From contig CACAXP010000007.1 of assembly GCA_902536485.1 (NCBI GenBank), positions 1 to 39,755 of the forward strand: a stretch of 39,755 nt of DNA, given 5' to 3'. The notes below the pieces were generated by a model. It saw only the letters and a program-made list of their open reading frames with translations. It made no database searches and had not been told where the DNA came from. Every line of letters starts with the position of its first letter. The first letter of the stretch is position 1. This stretch comes from an uncultured Alphaproteobacteria bacterium (GTDB lineage Bacteria; Pseudomonadota; Alphaproteobacteria; Methylaequorales; Methylaequoraceae). Positions 19,735-27,310 of the stretch are shown here, one piece after another. Made by a program: the position numbers and the translations under genes.

Positions 19735-19760
19735 CTTATTTAATACAAGTATAAAATAAG
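19735..19760. promoter_or_regulatory. near-perfect dyad in the divergent yajC/DUF815 intergenic region (candidate operator)
   Basis: CTTATTTAATAC-AA-GTATAAAATAAG; 11 of 12 arm positions complementary; contains a -10-like TATAAA; ends 28 nt before the DUF815 start codon. Confidence 0.4.
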
Positions 19761-19788
19761 AAAATCAAAAAAAAGCATCAAGCAAAAT

Positions 19789-20562
19789 ATGAAATTTCTA
19801 AAAAATAAAAAAATTTTAAAAGAAGACAATTTTTTCTTACTACTTCCTAATTTGATGGAAATTGTTAGTTGGAAGCAAGAGTTCAAAATAAATTTTGACG
19901 ACATTCTTTTTGTTGAAGATCAAAAAAAAAAATTGTTTGAGAATATAAAACAATTTTCTAAGAACCATCAGTCTCACAATTGTTTTTTATGGGGCGCGAG
20001 GGGGATGGGCAAATCATCTTTGATTAAATGTACAGTAAAAAAAATAAACGACGAAATGTCTTCAAAAATTAAATTTGTAGAAATTTTAAATTATAGTTTA
20101 AGATATTTACCAGAAATAATTTATTTCTTTAAAGATTTAAAATATAAATTTATAATTTTTATAGACGACATAACTTTAGATAATTCTCATAATGAATTTA
20201 AGCTTTTTAAAAGTATTTTAGACGGTAGTTTAATAAGTGATACTCAAAATGTTAGGTTTTACGTAACCTCAAACTTACGTCATCTTTCAATTAAGGAACA
20301 AACTGGAGAAAACATAGACGAAATTACCAAAAAAGAAAACTACTCAAATATTGTTTCTTTATCAGATCGTTTTGGAGTTCGTTTAGGTTTTTTTGAAAAT
20401 AATAAAGAAAATTACTTAAAAATTGTTCAACATTATGCAAATGTCAATGGTATTTCTTTAACTAAAGAACAAATAATTAGAGCTTCAGAATGGTCTTTAG
20501 AAAAAGGAAACTTTTCCGGCAGAACTGCTTACCAATATATTCTAACCTTAAAAAAAAATTAA
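19789..20562 (+). CDS. DUF815 family ATP-binding protein (AAA+-like)
   Basis: NHQSHNCFLWGARGMGKSSLIK (P-loop), KFIIFIDDITLD, YVTSNLRHL, SLSDRFGVRLGFF. Confidence 0.92.
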   Translation: MKFLKNKKILKEDNFFLLLPNLMEIVSWKQEFKINFDDILFVEDQKKKLFENIKQFSKNHQSHNCFLWGARGMGKSSLIKCTVKKINDEMSSKIKFVEILNYSLRYLPEIIYFFKDLKYKFIIFIDDITLDNSHNEFKLFKSILDGSLISDTQNVRFYVTSNLRHLSIKEQTGENIDEITKKENYSNIVSLSDRFGVRLGFFENNKENYLKIVQHYANVNGISLTKEQIIRASEWSLEKGNFSGRTAYQYILTLKKN

Positions 20563-21443
20563 GATAAATATTTTAATGGATCAACGGCTTCCTTGCCTTT
20601 TCGAATTTCAAAATGTAGCTGAGGTATTTTCACATTTCCACTGTTTCCAACAGCTCCGATAGACTCGCCTTTCTTTACTAATGTTCCTTTTCTTTTATAT
20701 ATTTTATTTAAGTGTGCATAGGCAGTAATCCAATTCTTTGAATGTTTAATTAAAACTAAGTTGCCATATCCTGGAATTTCGTTTCCGCTGTAAACAATTT
20801 CTCCAGCACCAGATGCCTTAACATCTTTACCAGAAACTGACTCGATGTTGATTCCATCATTAAAGAACCCTGGGTCATTGCTTCCATATTTTGATAAAAT
20901 TTTGCCTTCAACTGGCCAAATAAATTTTTGATTGAAGATTTCTTTACTTACTTTTTTTTTATTATCTTTTTTAGCAATGATTTTTTTGTTTACTTTTTTA
21001 GTTTCTTTTTTTTTTAATTTTCTAACAATCTTTTTTTTTCTTTCGAAATGATCTGGTATTACTAATTTTTGATTTGTGTAAATTTGATTGGCATTTTTAA
21101 GATTATTGAATCTAGATACTGTAAAAACATCAGTTCTATATTTTCTTGAAATTGAATATAAAGTATCACCTTTTTCAACAATGTGGGTTCTCTTTTTTGG
21201 AATAAAAATTTTTTGACTAGGAAAAATTTTATAAGGTGAGTCAATATTATTAAAGTTAATTAATTTTGAAATTGTTACATTATATTTTTTTGATATTAAG
21301 TATAAATTGTCACCTTTATTTACAGTATAATAGAGATTATCTTCTTTTTTCTTAAACTTATAGGCTTTAATTTTATATTCTTGAAAAAAAAAACTTTCGC
21401 AACTTGAAAGGAAAATAATTATTAATACTAAAAACAATCTCAT
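20559..21443 (-). CDS. LysM–M23 (LytM) lipoprotein, NlpD-like, likely catalytically degenerate
   Basis: Lipobox-like LSSC near the N-terminus; two LysM repeats (YTVNKGDNLYLISKKYNV; HIVEKGDTLYSISRKYRT); C-terminal M23 fold GYGNLVLIKHSKNWITAYAHLNKIY...QLHFEIRKGKEAVDPLKYL. Confidence 0.9.
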   Translation of the reverse strand: MRLFLVLIIIFLSSCESFFFQEYKIKAYKFKKKEDNLYYTVNKGDNLYLISKKYNVTISKLINFNNIDSPYKIFPSQKIFIPKKRTHIVEKGDTLYSISRKYRTDVFTVSRFNNLKNANQIYTNQKLVIPDHFERKKKIVRKLKKKETKKVNKKIIAKKDNKKKVSKEIFNQKFIWPVEGKILSKYGSNDPGFFNDGINIESVSGKDVKASGAGEIVYSGNEIPGYGNLVLIKHSKNWITAYAHLNKIYKRKGTLVKKGESIGAVGNSGNVKIPQLHFEIRKGKEAVDPLKYLS

Positions 21444-21446
21444 CTT

Positions 21447-22091
21447 TTAATACTCCACTTTGCCTTCTAGTAATGGAACAAATCGAACGTTCATTATATT
21501 TTTTACAATAAAACTATCACCTTTTTTTATTATTTTTTTTAATACTTGGTTATCATTATCCTCACCAACTGGAATAACCATAATACCATTATCTACAAGT
21601 TGACTTAAAAGTTTTGTAGGAATTTCGGGTGCACTAGCTGTTACAATTATTCTATCAAAAGGAGCTTGATCTGACCAACCCAACCCTCCATCAGCATGTT
21701 TAAAAAATACATTATTAATTTCTAAGCTTTGGAGAAGGTTTTTTGCTTTCTTAAGTAACATATTATGTCTTTCAATAGTATAAACAAATCTAGAAAGTTT
21801 TGATAAAACAATTGATTGATAACCACTTCCGGTTCCTATCTCTAAAACTCTCATTTTTTTATTAATATCAAGTGTTTGGGTCATATGTGCCACAATTAAA
21901 GGCTGAGATATTGTTTGCCCACAATCAATTGGTAGCGCAACATTGAGATTTGATTTTTCTTTTAAATTAGTATCAATAAATAATGATCTATCAATATGCT
22001 CAATTATATTGAGAACCTTTATATCTGATATTCCTTGTTGTTTTAAATCAAGGAGTAGATCAAACTTTCCAAATCTTTTAATTTTTTTCAT
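21447..22091 (-). CDS. pcm: protein-L-isoaspartate O-methyltransferase
   Basis: ALPIDCGQTISQPLIVAHMTQTLDI, MRVLEIGTGSGYQSIVLSKL, APFDRIIVTASAPEIP. Confidence 0.95.
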   Translation of the reverse strand: MKKIKRFGKFDLLLDLKQQGISDIKVLNIIEHIDRSLFIDTNLKEKSNLNVALPIDCGQTISQPLIVAHMTQTLDINKKMRVLEIGTGSGYQSIVLSKLSRFVYTIERHNMLLKKAKNLLQSLEINNVFFKHADGGLGWSDQAPFDRIIVTASAPEIPTKLLSQLVDNGIMVIPVGEDNDNQVLKKIIKKGDSFIVKNIMNVRFVPLLEGKVEY

Positions 22092-23362
22092 TTATTACCA
22101 ATACTTGTTATCCCTTTCATATAGTTTTTTAAAATATCAGGTATTGAAATTGTACCATTTTCTTGTTGATAGTTTTCTATTATACTTATAAGAATTCTTC
22201 CAATTGCTATTGAAGAACCATTTAATGTATGGGGATAATAAATTTCTCCAGTACTGTGATTCTTTGCTCTCATTTTCATTCTTCTAGATTGAAAATCTTT
22301 ACAGTTTGAACAACTTGAGACTTCTCTAAATTTTTTTTGTCCAGGCATCCAAACTTCTAAATCAATCGTGTAAGCAGAAGAAAAGCCGAGATCTCCAGAG
22401 CATAGTTCAACCAAACGATAAGGAATATTTAGTTTTTTTAAAATCATTTCAACACATTCAATCATTCTTTCCATTTCAGCCATTGATTTATTAGGTTCGA
22501 CAATAGAGACTAACTCTACTTTTCCAAATTGATGCTCTCGCATCAGTCCTTTGGTATCTTTACCCGCAGCACCAGCCTCTGAACGAAAACAATTGGTAAA
22601 GGAAGTATAACGAAGTGGTAATGTAGTTGAGTCAATAACTTCTTGTCTATGAAAGTTTGTTAAAGGTACCTCAGCAGTAGGTATTAACCATAAATCATTA
22701 AAATTAGTTCTAAATAAATCCTCATCAAATTTAGGTAATTGTCCAGTGCCTGTTAAACAATCACTTTTCACCAACTCTGGAACTATACACTCTTCATATT
22801 GAAACTCTGTTACATTTATATCTATCATAAAGTTTACTAAAGCTCTATGTAAAGTCGCTAGACTTGATCTTAAAACGGAAAACCTGCTACCAGAGAGTTT
22901 TGATGCTTTGTTGTAATCTAACAGTTTATTTTTTTCTAAAATTTCTACATGATTTTTAATCTCAAACTCTGGTTTGTTTATCTCACCAACTTCTTTTATT
23001 GTAATATTATCAACCTCTGATTTACCAACTGGAACTTTGTCATCAACTAAATTAGGAATCTCAAGAAGAATTTGATTTAATTTAATTTTTTTTTCATCAG
23101 TTTTATTTTTTAATTCATCTAATTCATTTTTGATTTCTGCAACATCATTTCTTATCTTTTCTAATTCTTTTTGATTTAATTTTCGAGAAAACATTTTTGA
23201 CAACGAATTCTTTTTTTCTTGTAACCCCTGAGTTTTTTTTAAATTATCTAAATATTCTTGATGTAAAAAAAGTATCTCTTTTGAGTGGGATGAAATATTC
23301 CTTTTTTTTAATATTTCATCAAAAAGTGAACTATTATCCCTTATAAATTTAATATCATGCAT
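22088..23362 (-). CDS. serS: seryl-tRNA synthetase
   Basis: MHDIKFIRDN..., LIPTAEVPLTNFH, YTSFTNCFRSEAGAAGKDTKGLMREHQFGKVELV, TLNGSSIAIGRILISIIENYQ. Confidence 0.98.
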   Translation of the reverse strand: MHDIKFIRDNSSLFDEILKKRNISSHSKEILFLHQEYLDNLKKTQGLQEKKNSLSKMFSRKLNQKELEKIRNDVAEIKNELDELKNKTDEKKIKLNQILLEIPNLVDDKVPVGKSEVDNITIKEVGEINKPEFEIKNHVEILEKNKLLDYNKASKLSGSRFSVLRSSLATLHRALVNFMIDINVTEFQYEECIVPELVKSDCLTGTGQLPKFDEDLFRTNFNDLWLIPTAEVPLTNFHRQEVIDSTTLPLRYTSFTNCFRSEAGAAGKDTKGLMREHQFGKVELVSIVEPNKSMAEMERMIECVEMILKKLNIPYRLVELCSGDLGFSSAYTIDLEVWMPGQKKFREVSSCSNCKDFQSRRMKMRAKNHSTGEIYYPHTLNGSSIAIGRILISIIENYQQENGTISIPDILKNYMKGITSIGNK

Positions 23363-24092
23363 TTTTTACTTTCTTATTAAAAAAGAATTTGATGAACAAT
23401 ATTGAAAACTCATAAAAGATTATCAATGGAATAGCAATCCCAATCTGCGAAATTATATCAGGTGGTGTAAATAAGGCGGAGAATATTAGAATGCCAATAA
23501 GAAAGAATTTTCTATTTTTTTTGAGAAAATATACATTAAAAATCCCTAATTTTGTGAGAAAAATTATTATTATTGGAAATTCAAATGATAATCCACTGGC
23601 GAGAAGAAGGAACATTGTTAATTTCATATATTCTGAATATCTAGATTCTAATTGTATCGGTAAAGACCCATCTACAAAACTTTCGTAGGAAATAAAGAAA
23701 GACCATATCATTGGTATTAAAAAAAAGTACGCGAATAATATTCCCAGAAAGAAAAATATAATTGACATTATAGATACTAGCACAAAAACTTTCTTTTCTT
23801 TCTTATAGAGAGCTGGGGAAGTAAAAAGAATAATTTGTATAATAAAAATCGGCAAAGAAAATAAAAAAGCAACAAAAAATGATACTTTTAGGTTTGAAAC
23901 AAAAACCTCAGGTAGACCAGTAAAAATCATTCTATTGTTATCTTGATTGTCTAAAAGCTCGTATAAAGGATGAGTAAGAGCCTCAATAACAAAACTAATA
24001 TTAAGGAAGAAAAATAAAAAACACAGAAACATGAATAAAAAACTAAATAATAATCTGTTTCTCAATTCTCTTAGATACTCAAGATACTTCAT
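23355..24092 (-). CDS. tatC: Sec-independent protein translocase TatC
   Basis: YLRELRNRLL, FVSNLKVSFFVAFLFSLPIFIIQI, SGLSFEFPIIIIFLTKLGIF, FTPPDIISQIGIAIPLIIFYE. Confidence 0.96.
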   Translation of the reverse strand: MKYLEYLRELRNRLLFSFLFMFLCFLFFFLNISFVIEALTHPLYELLDNQDNNRMIFTGLPEVFVSNLKVSFFVAFLFSLPIFIIQIILFTSPALYKKEKKVFVLVSIMSIIFFFLGILFAYFFLIPMIWSFFISYESFVDGSLPIQLESRYSEYMKLTMFLLLASGLSFEFPIIIIFLTKLGIFNVYFLKKNRKFFLIGILIFSALFTPPDIISQIGIAIPLIIFYEFSILFIKFFFNKKVKNA

Positions 24093-24095
24093 TTA

Positions 24096-24317
24096 TCATT
24101 TTTTATTTTTTTTTTTTATTCTTTTCTTAGATACTTTTGAATCAGTGGAAATTAAGTCAATTTCATCTATCTCATACTTTAAATTTAAAATATATCTATT
24201 AAATTTTCTGTAAAGGAGTCCTATATTTTTAGTTACTTTAGGGATTTCTTCTGGTTTTATAAGAAGAATTAAAAAAAAAAAAATTACTAAAAGCTCAAAC
24301 AAACCAATATTGAACAT
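24096..24317 (-). CDS. tatB: TatB-like translocase subunit (short)
   Basis: MFNIGLFELLVIFFFLILLIKPEEIPKVTKNIGLLYRKF; TatA/B family N-terminus lying between tatA and tatC. Confidence 0.8.
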   Translation of the reverse strand: MFNIGLFELLVIFFFLILLIKPEEIPKVTKNIGLLYRKFNRYILNLKYEIDEIDLISTDSKVSKKRIKKKNKK

Positions 24318-24481
24318 TAATTTTTTTCATTATCATTTTTTTTTTCATCTTTTAAACCTTGTTTAAAAGATTTAATTCCCTTAGCCAGCTCTCCGGCAAC
24401 CTTTGGTAACTTTCCTGCTCCAAAAACAATTAATACAATAACAAGTATTAAAATAATTTCCCAATGACCTAGTCCAAACAT
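24317..24481 (-). CDS. tatA: Sec-independent protein translocase TatA (missing from the supplied ORF track)
   Basis: Minus-strand translation MFGLGHWEIILILVIVLIVFGAGKLPKVAGELAKGIKSFKQGLKDEKKNDNEKN*, 54 aa; stop overlaps the tatB ATG (TAATG). Confidence 0.95.
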   Translation of the reverse strand: MFGLGHWEIILILVIVLIVFGAGKLPKVAGELAKGIKSFKQGLKDEKKNDNEKN

Positions 24482-24505
24482 ATAATAATCCTATCTAATG
24501 AGATA

Positions 24506-25027
24506 TTACAAGATTATTGATTCTAATTCATCTACTTTCGGCAAATCTTTTATAGACTTTAAACCAAAATGCTTTAAAAATTCAACATCAGTAACCCAAG
24601 TGACAGGCCTACCAGGGGTTTCTCGTCTTCCTGCAGGTTTAATCCATTTAATCTCTAATAGAGAATCAAGGGTCCCTCTAAAGACTGGCTTTCCCCTTAT
24701 CTTTTCAATTTCTGCTCTAGTTACTGGTTGATGATATGAAATTATAGCCAAAGTCTCCATAGCTGCATTTGATAAATTTTTTGTTTTCTTTGTTTGTATA
24801 GTTAGGAAATCCTGGAGACCATCAGAAGTTTTAAAATAAAACTTATTATCTGAGGAGTATAAAACTACACCTCTATCTTTGTAATCATCAATGAGTTCAT
24901 TCAAAACTTTATCAAGATCAAAAATACCATATTGAGACAATATTTTATTAATATCATTTTTAGCTAAAGGCTCATCTGCTGAAAAAATTAAAGACTCAAC
25001 AAGGTTTTTTAGATCTTTTTCATTCAT
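24506..25027 (-). CDS. scpB: segregation and condensation protein B
   Basis: VESLIFSADEPL, LSNAAMETLAIISYHQPVTRAEIEKIRG, GRPVTWVTDVEFLKHFGL. Confidence 0.96.
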   Translation of the reverse strand: MNEKDLKNLVESLIFSADEPLAKNDINKILSQYGIFDLDKVLNELIDDYKDRGVVLYSSDNKFYFKTSDGLQDFLTIQTKKTKNLSNAAMETLAIISYHQPVTRAEIEKIRGKPVFRGTLDSLLEIKWIKPAGRRETPGRPVTWVTDVEFLKHFGLKSIKDLPKVDELESIIL

Positions 25028-25737
25028 TTTCTTTCCTTTATCATTATTTTTTCAAAATGACTTTCTTGATTTAAAAGTAATTTACCATTTGAAACCTCAT
25101 TTAATGACGCAAGTAGTATCGATACAATAGCAGATTTTTTTTTTTTAGTACTTTTAAATACTCTAGGCAAAAAGTCAAAAAGCGAAAACCAGTTATCCTC
25201 TTTTATTTGGAAAATTTGGTTTAACCATTTAATACCATCTTCAACTGAGAACAAATTAGTTTCATCAGCAAGCATTTTTATTGTTTTCCCTCTGTTATTT
25301 ATAATTAAATATTTTAGTATCAAATCTTGCAAACCAACTTTTGGAACAACCTTACTACTTATAATAAACTTATTTTTAATTTTAATAGTTAAAAAATCCT
25401 TGCCATTTTGAGGTAAAGCAAAAATTTTTTTTGATAACTCCTTTATAGCCGCATAGTGAATGAGTCTTTGGGTTAAATCTTCCTGAAGATTCTCTTCTTC
25501 TACTTGTTCATCCTCAGGTAACAAAAGCCTTGATTTTAATAAAGCTAGTAAAGATGCCATCACCAAATAATCTGCTGATAACTTAATTTGATTAATATTT
25601 TGGTCAATAAAATCCAAATATTGATTAGCTAACTCTAATATTGAAATTTTTTTAATATCAACTTTTTGTTTTTTGGAAAGTTCTAAAAGTAGATCTAAAG
25701 GCCCCTCATAACCACTTATATTCAGATTTAGTTGCAT
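25024..25737 (-). CDS. scpA: segregation and condensation protein A
   Basis: YEGPLDLLLELSKKQKVDIKKISILELANQYLDFI, DYLVMASLLALLKSRLLLP. Confidence 0.95.
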   Translation of the reverse strand: MQLNLNISGYEGPLDLLLELSKKQKVDIKKISILELANQYLDFIDQNINQIKLSADYLVMASLLALLKSRLLLPEDEQVEEENLQEDLTQRLIHYAAIKELSKKIFALPQNGKDFLTIKIKNKFIISSKVVPKVGLQDLILKYLIINNRGKTIKMLADETNLFSVEDGIKWLNQIFQIKEDNWFSLFDFLPRVFKSTKKKKSAIVSILLASLNEVSNGKLLLNQESHFEKIMIKERK

Positions 25738-26747
25738 TGATTCTTTATAACATTATCAGAGGAGAGTATTTTTTTAATATTTAAAATATTTTGTTTTTGT
25801 AACTTTAAATTTAAAATATCATTAATGAAGTAATCATAATATTTTTTTTTAATTTTTTTAACGCAACCATAAAAGCTTTTAACTTCATCTAATTTTCCAC
25901 TACAATGTAAAATTACATCACAACCGGCACTGTAAGATTTTTTTATGATTATATTTAAATTTTCACTTAAAGCTTTCATAGATATATCATCAGTTAATAT
26001 TAATCCTTTAAAAAATAATTCCTTTCTAATTATCTTATTTATTTTTTTTGAATAAGTAGCAACCTCATTATCAATTTTTGGATAAACAATATGAGCAAGC
26101 ATCATAAGGCTTTCAGTTTTTAACATTTCAAAAGGAATGAAATCATTTTTTCTCAAGATGTCTAAGCTAACATCTACTTCAGATGGCTCCAAATGAGTAT
26201 CAACAAGAGATCTCCCATGTCCAGGAAAATGCTTCAACACAGGCAAAATTCCAGAATCTCTAAAACCCTTACAATATTGTTGGACTAAATCTCTAGCTAT
26301 TGAAGGGATCGAACTAAATGAACGGTCTCCAATGATATCATTAGCGAAATTAAAATATAAATCACAAACTGGAGAAAAATTTATGTCGATGCCTACATTT
26401 TTTAGTTCATTAGCCAAAAGATAAGCATTTAAATATGATAGTTTTTTAGATTTTTCTTTATTTTTTTTATAAAGTTCGCCAAAAAACCTTTGTTCAGGAA
26501 ATTTTGTAAAACTTGAATTTGTAAGCCTCTGAACTCTTCCACCTTCTTGGTCAATAAAAATAAATGGAGACTTATTTAATGTTAAATTTTTCAATTCACT
26601 AATTAAATTGGTTAGCTGTCTCTTATTATTGTAATTTCTGGAAAATAATATAAACCCTAAAGGATTTGTTTGTTTAAAAAAAATATTTTCTTTTTTAGAA
26701 ATTGATTCACTATCAATTGAACAAATTATACCATCAGGAATTGACAT
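25728..26747 (-). CDS. nagZ: beta-N-acetylhexosaminidase, NagZ (GH3)
   Basis: NPLGFILFSRNY, FIDQEGGRVQRLT, LPVLKHFPGHGRSLVDTHLEPSEVD, LILTDDISMKAL. Track gives start 26771; the in-frame ATG at 26747 overlaps the upstream stop as TAATG and fits the expected NagZ N-terminus better. Confidence 0.93.
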   Translation of the reverse strand: MSIPDGIICSIDSESISKKENIFFKQTNPLGFILFSRNYNNKRQLTNLISELKNLTLNKSPFIFIDQEGGRVQRLTNSSFTKFPEQRFFGELYKKNKEKSKKLSYLNAYLLANELKNVGIDINFSPVCDLYFNFANDIIGDRSFSSIPSIARDLVQQYCKGFRDSGILPVLKHFPGHGRSLVDTHLEPSEVDVSLDILRKNDFIPFEMLKTESLMMLAHIVYPKIDNEVATYSKKINKIIRKELFFKGLILTDDISMKALSENLNIIIKKSYSAGCDVILHCSGKLDEVKSFYGCVKKIKKKYYDYFINDILNLKLQKQNILNIKKILSSDNVIKNQCN

Positions 26748-27310
26748 TATGTATCCATAACTATCAAACATTGATATTTTTTATCTAAAATTTTCTTACA
26801 TAATTTTTTGGCATCCTCTAGTGTCAATGTCATATCATTAATTACTCTAAAAAAAATGTCATTATTTTTAAGAACTATTTGTTTAACTTCAAACTTGATA
26901 AATTTTTCAGAAGAGAATTCTTTCTCTAGTTTTTTTGAAACCTCTAGACTCTTTTTTTTTTCTTTAAAGGATGCAACTTGAATTCTAAATTTTTTTTTTG
27001 AATTTTGGACCTTATTTGAATTGGCCTTTTGTATTTTTTCAAACTTATTCTCTAAATTAACCTTTTGCTTATCTTCTAATTCTTTTTCTATAATATCTTC
27101 AATTGATTTTTCTTTTTTTTCTAAAATTTCATAAACTGTATTTTCATTATTTAAGAAATTATTCTTTTCTTCTTTAATTAATTTTCCTGAATTTTCTAGT
27201 ATAGGGACATCTTCTTCTGGCATGATTGATACATAGGAAGTAATAATTAAAAAAATAAGAAATAAGTAGCTAAGAGCTATTAAAGAGTATTTTATCTTTA
27301 TGTCTTTCAT
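26747..27310 (-). CDS. SPOR-domain membrane protein
   Basis: Single N-terminal TM; C-terminal KFRIQVASFKEKKKSLEVSKKLEKEF...FFRVINDMTLTLEDAKKLCKKIL is SPOR-like; sits between argS and nagZ. Confidence 0.82.
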   Translation of the reverse strand: MKDIKIKYSLIALSYLFLIFLIITSYVSIMPEEDVPILENSGKLIKEEKNNFLNNENTVYEILEKKEKSIEDIIEKELEDKQKVNLENKFEKIQKANSNKVQNSKKKFRIQVASFKEKKKSLEVSKKLEKEFSSEKFIKFEVKQIVLKNNDIFFRVINDMTLTLEDAKKLCKKILDKKYQCLIVMDT

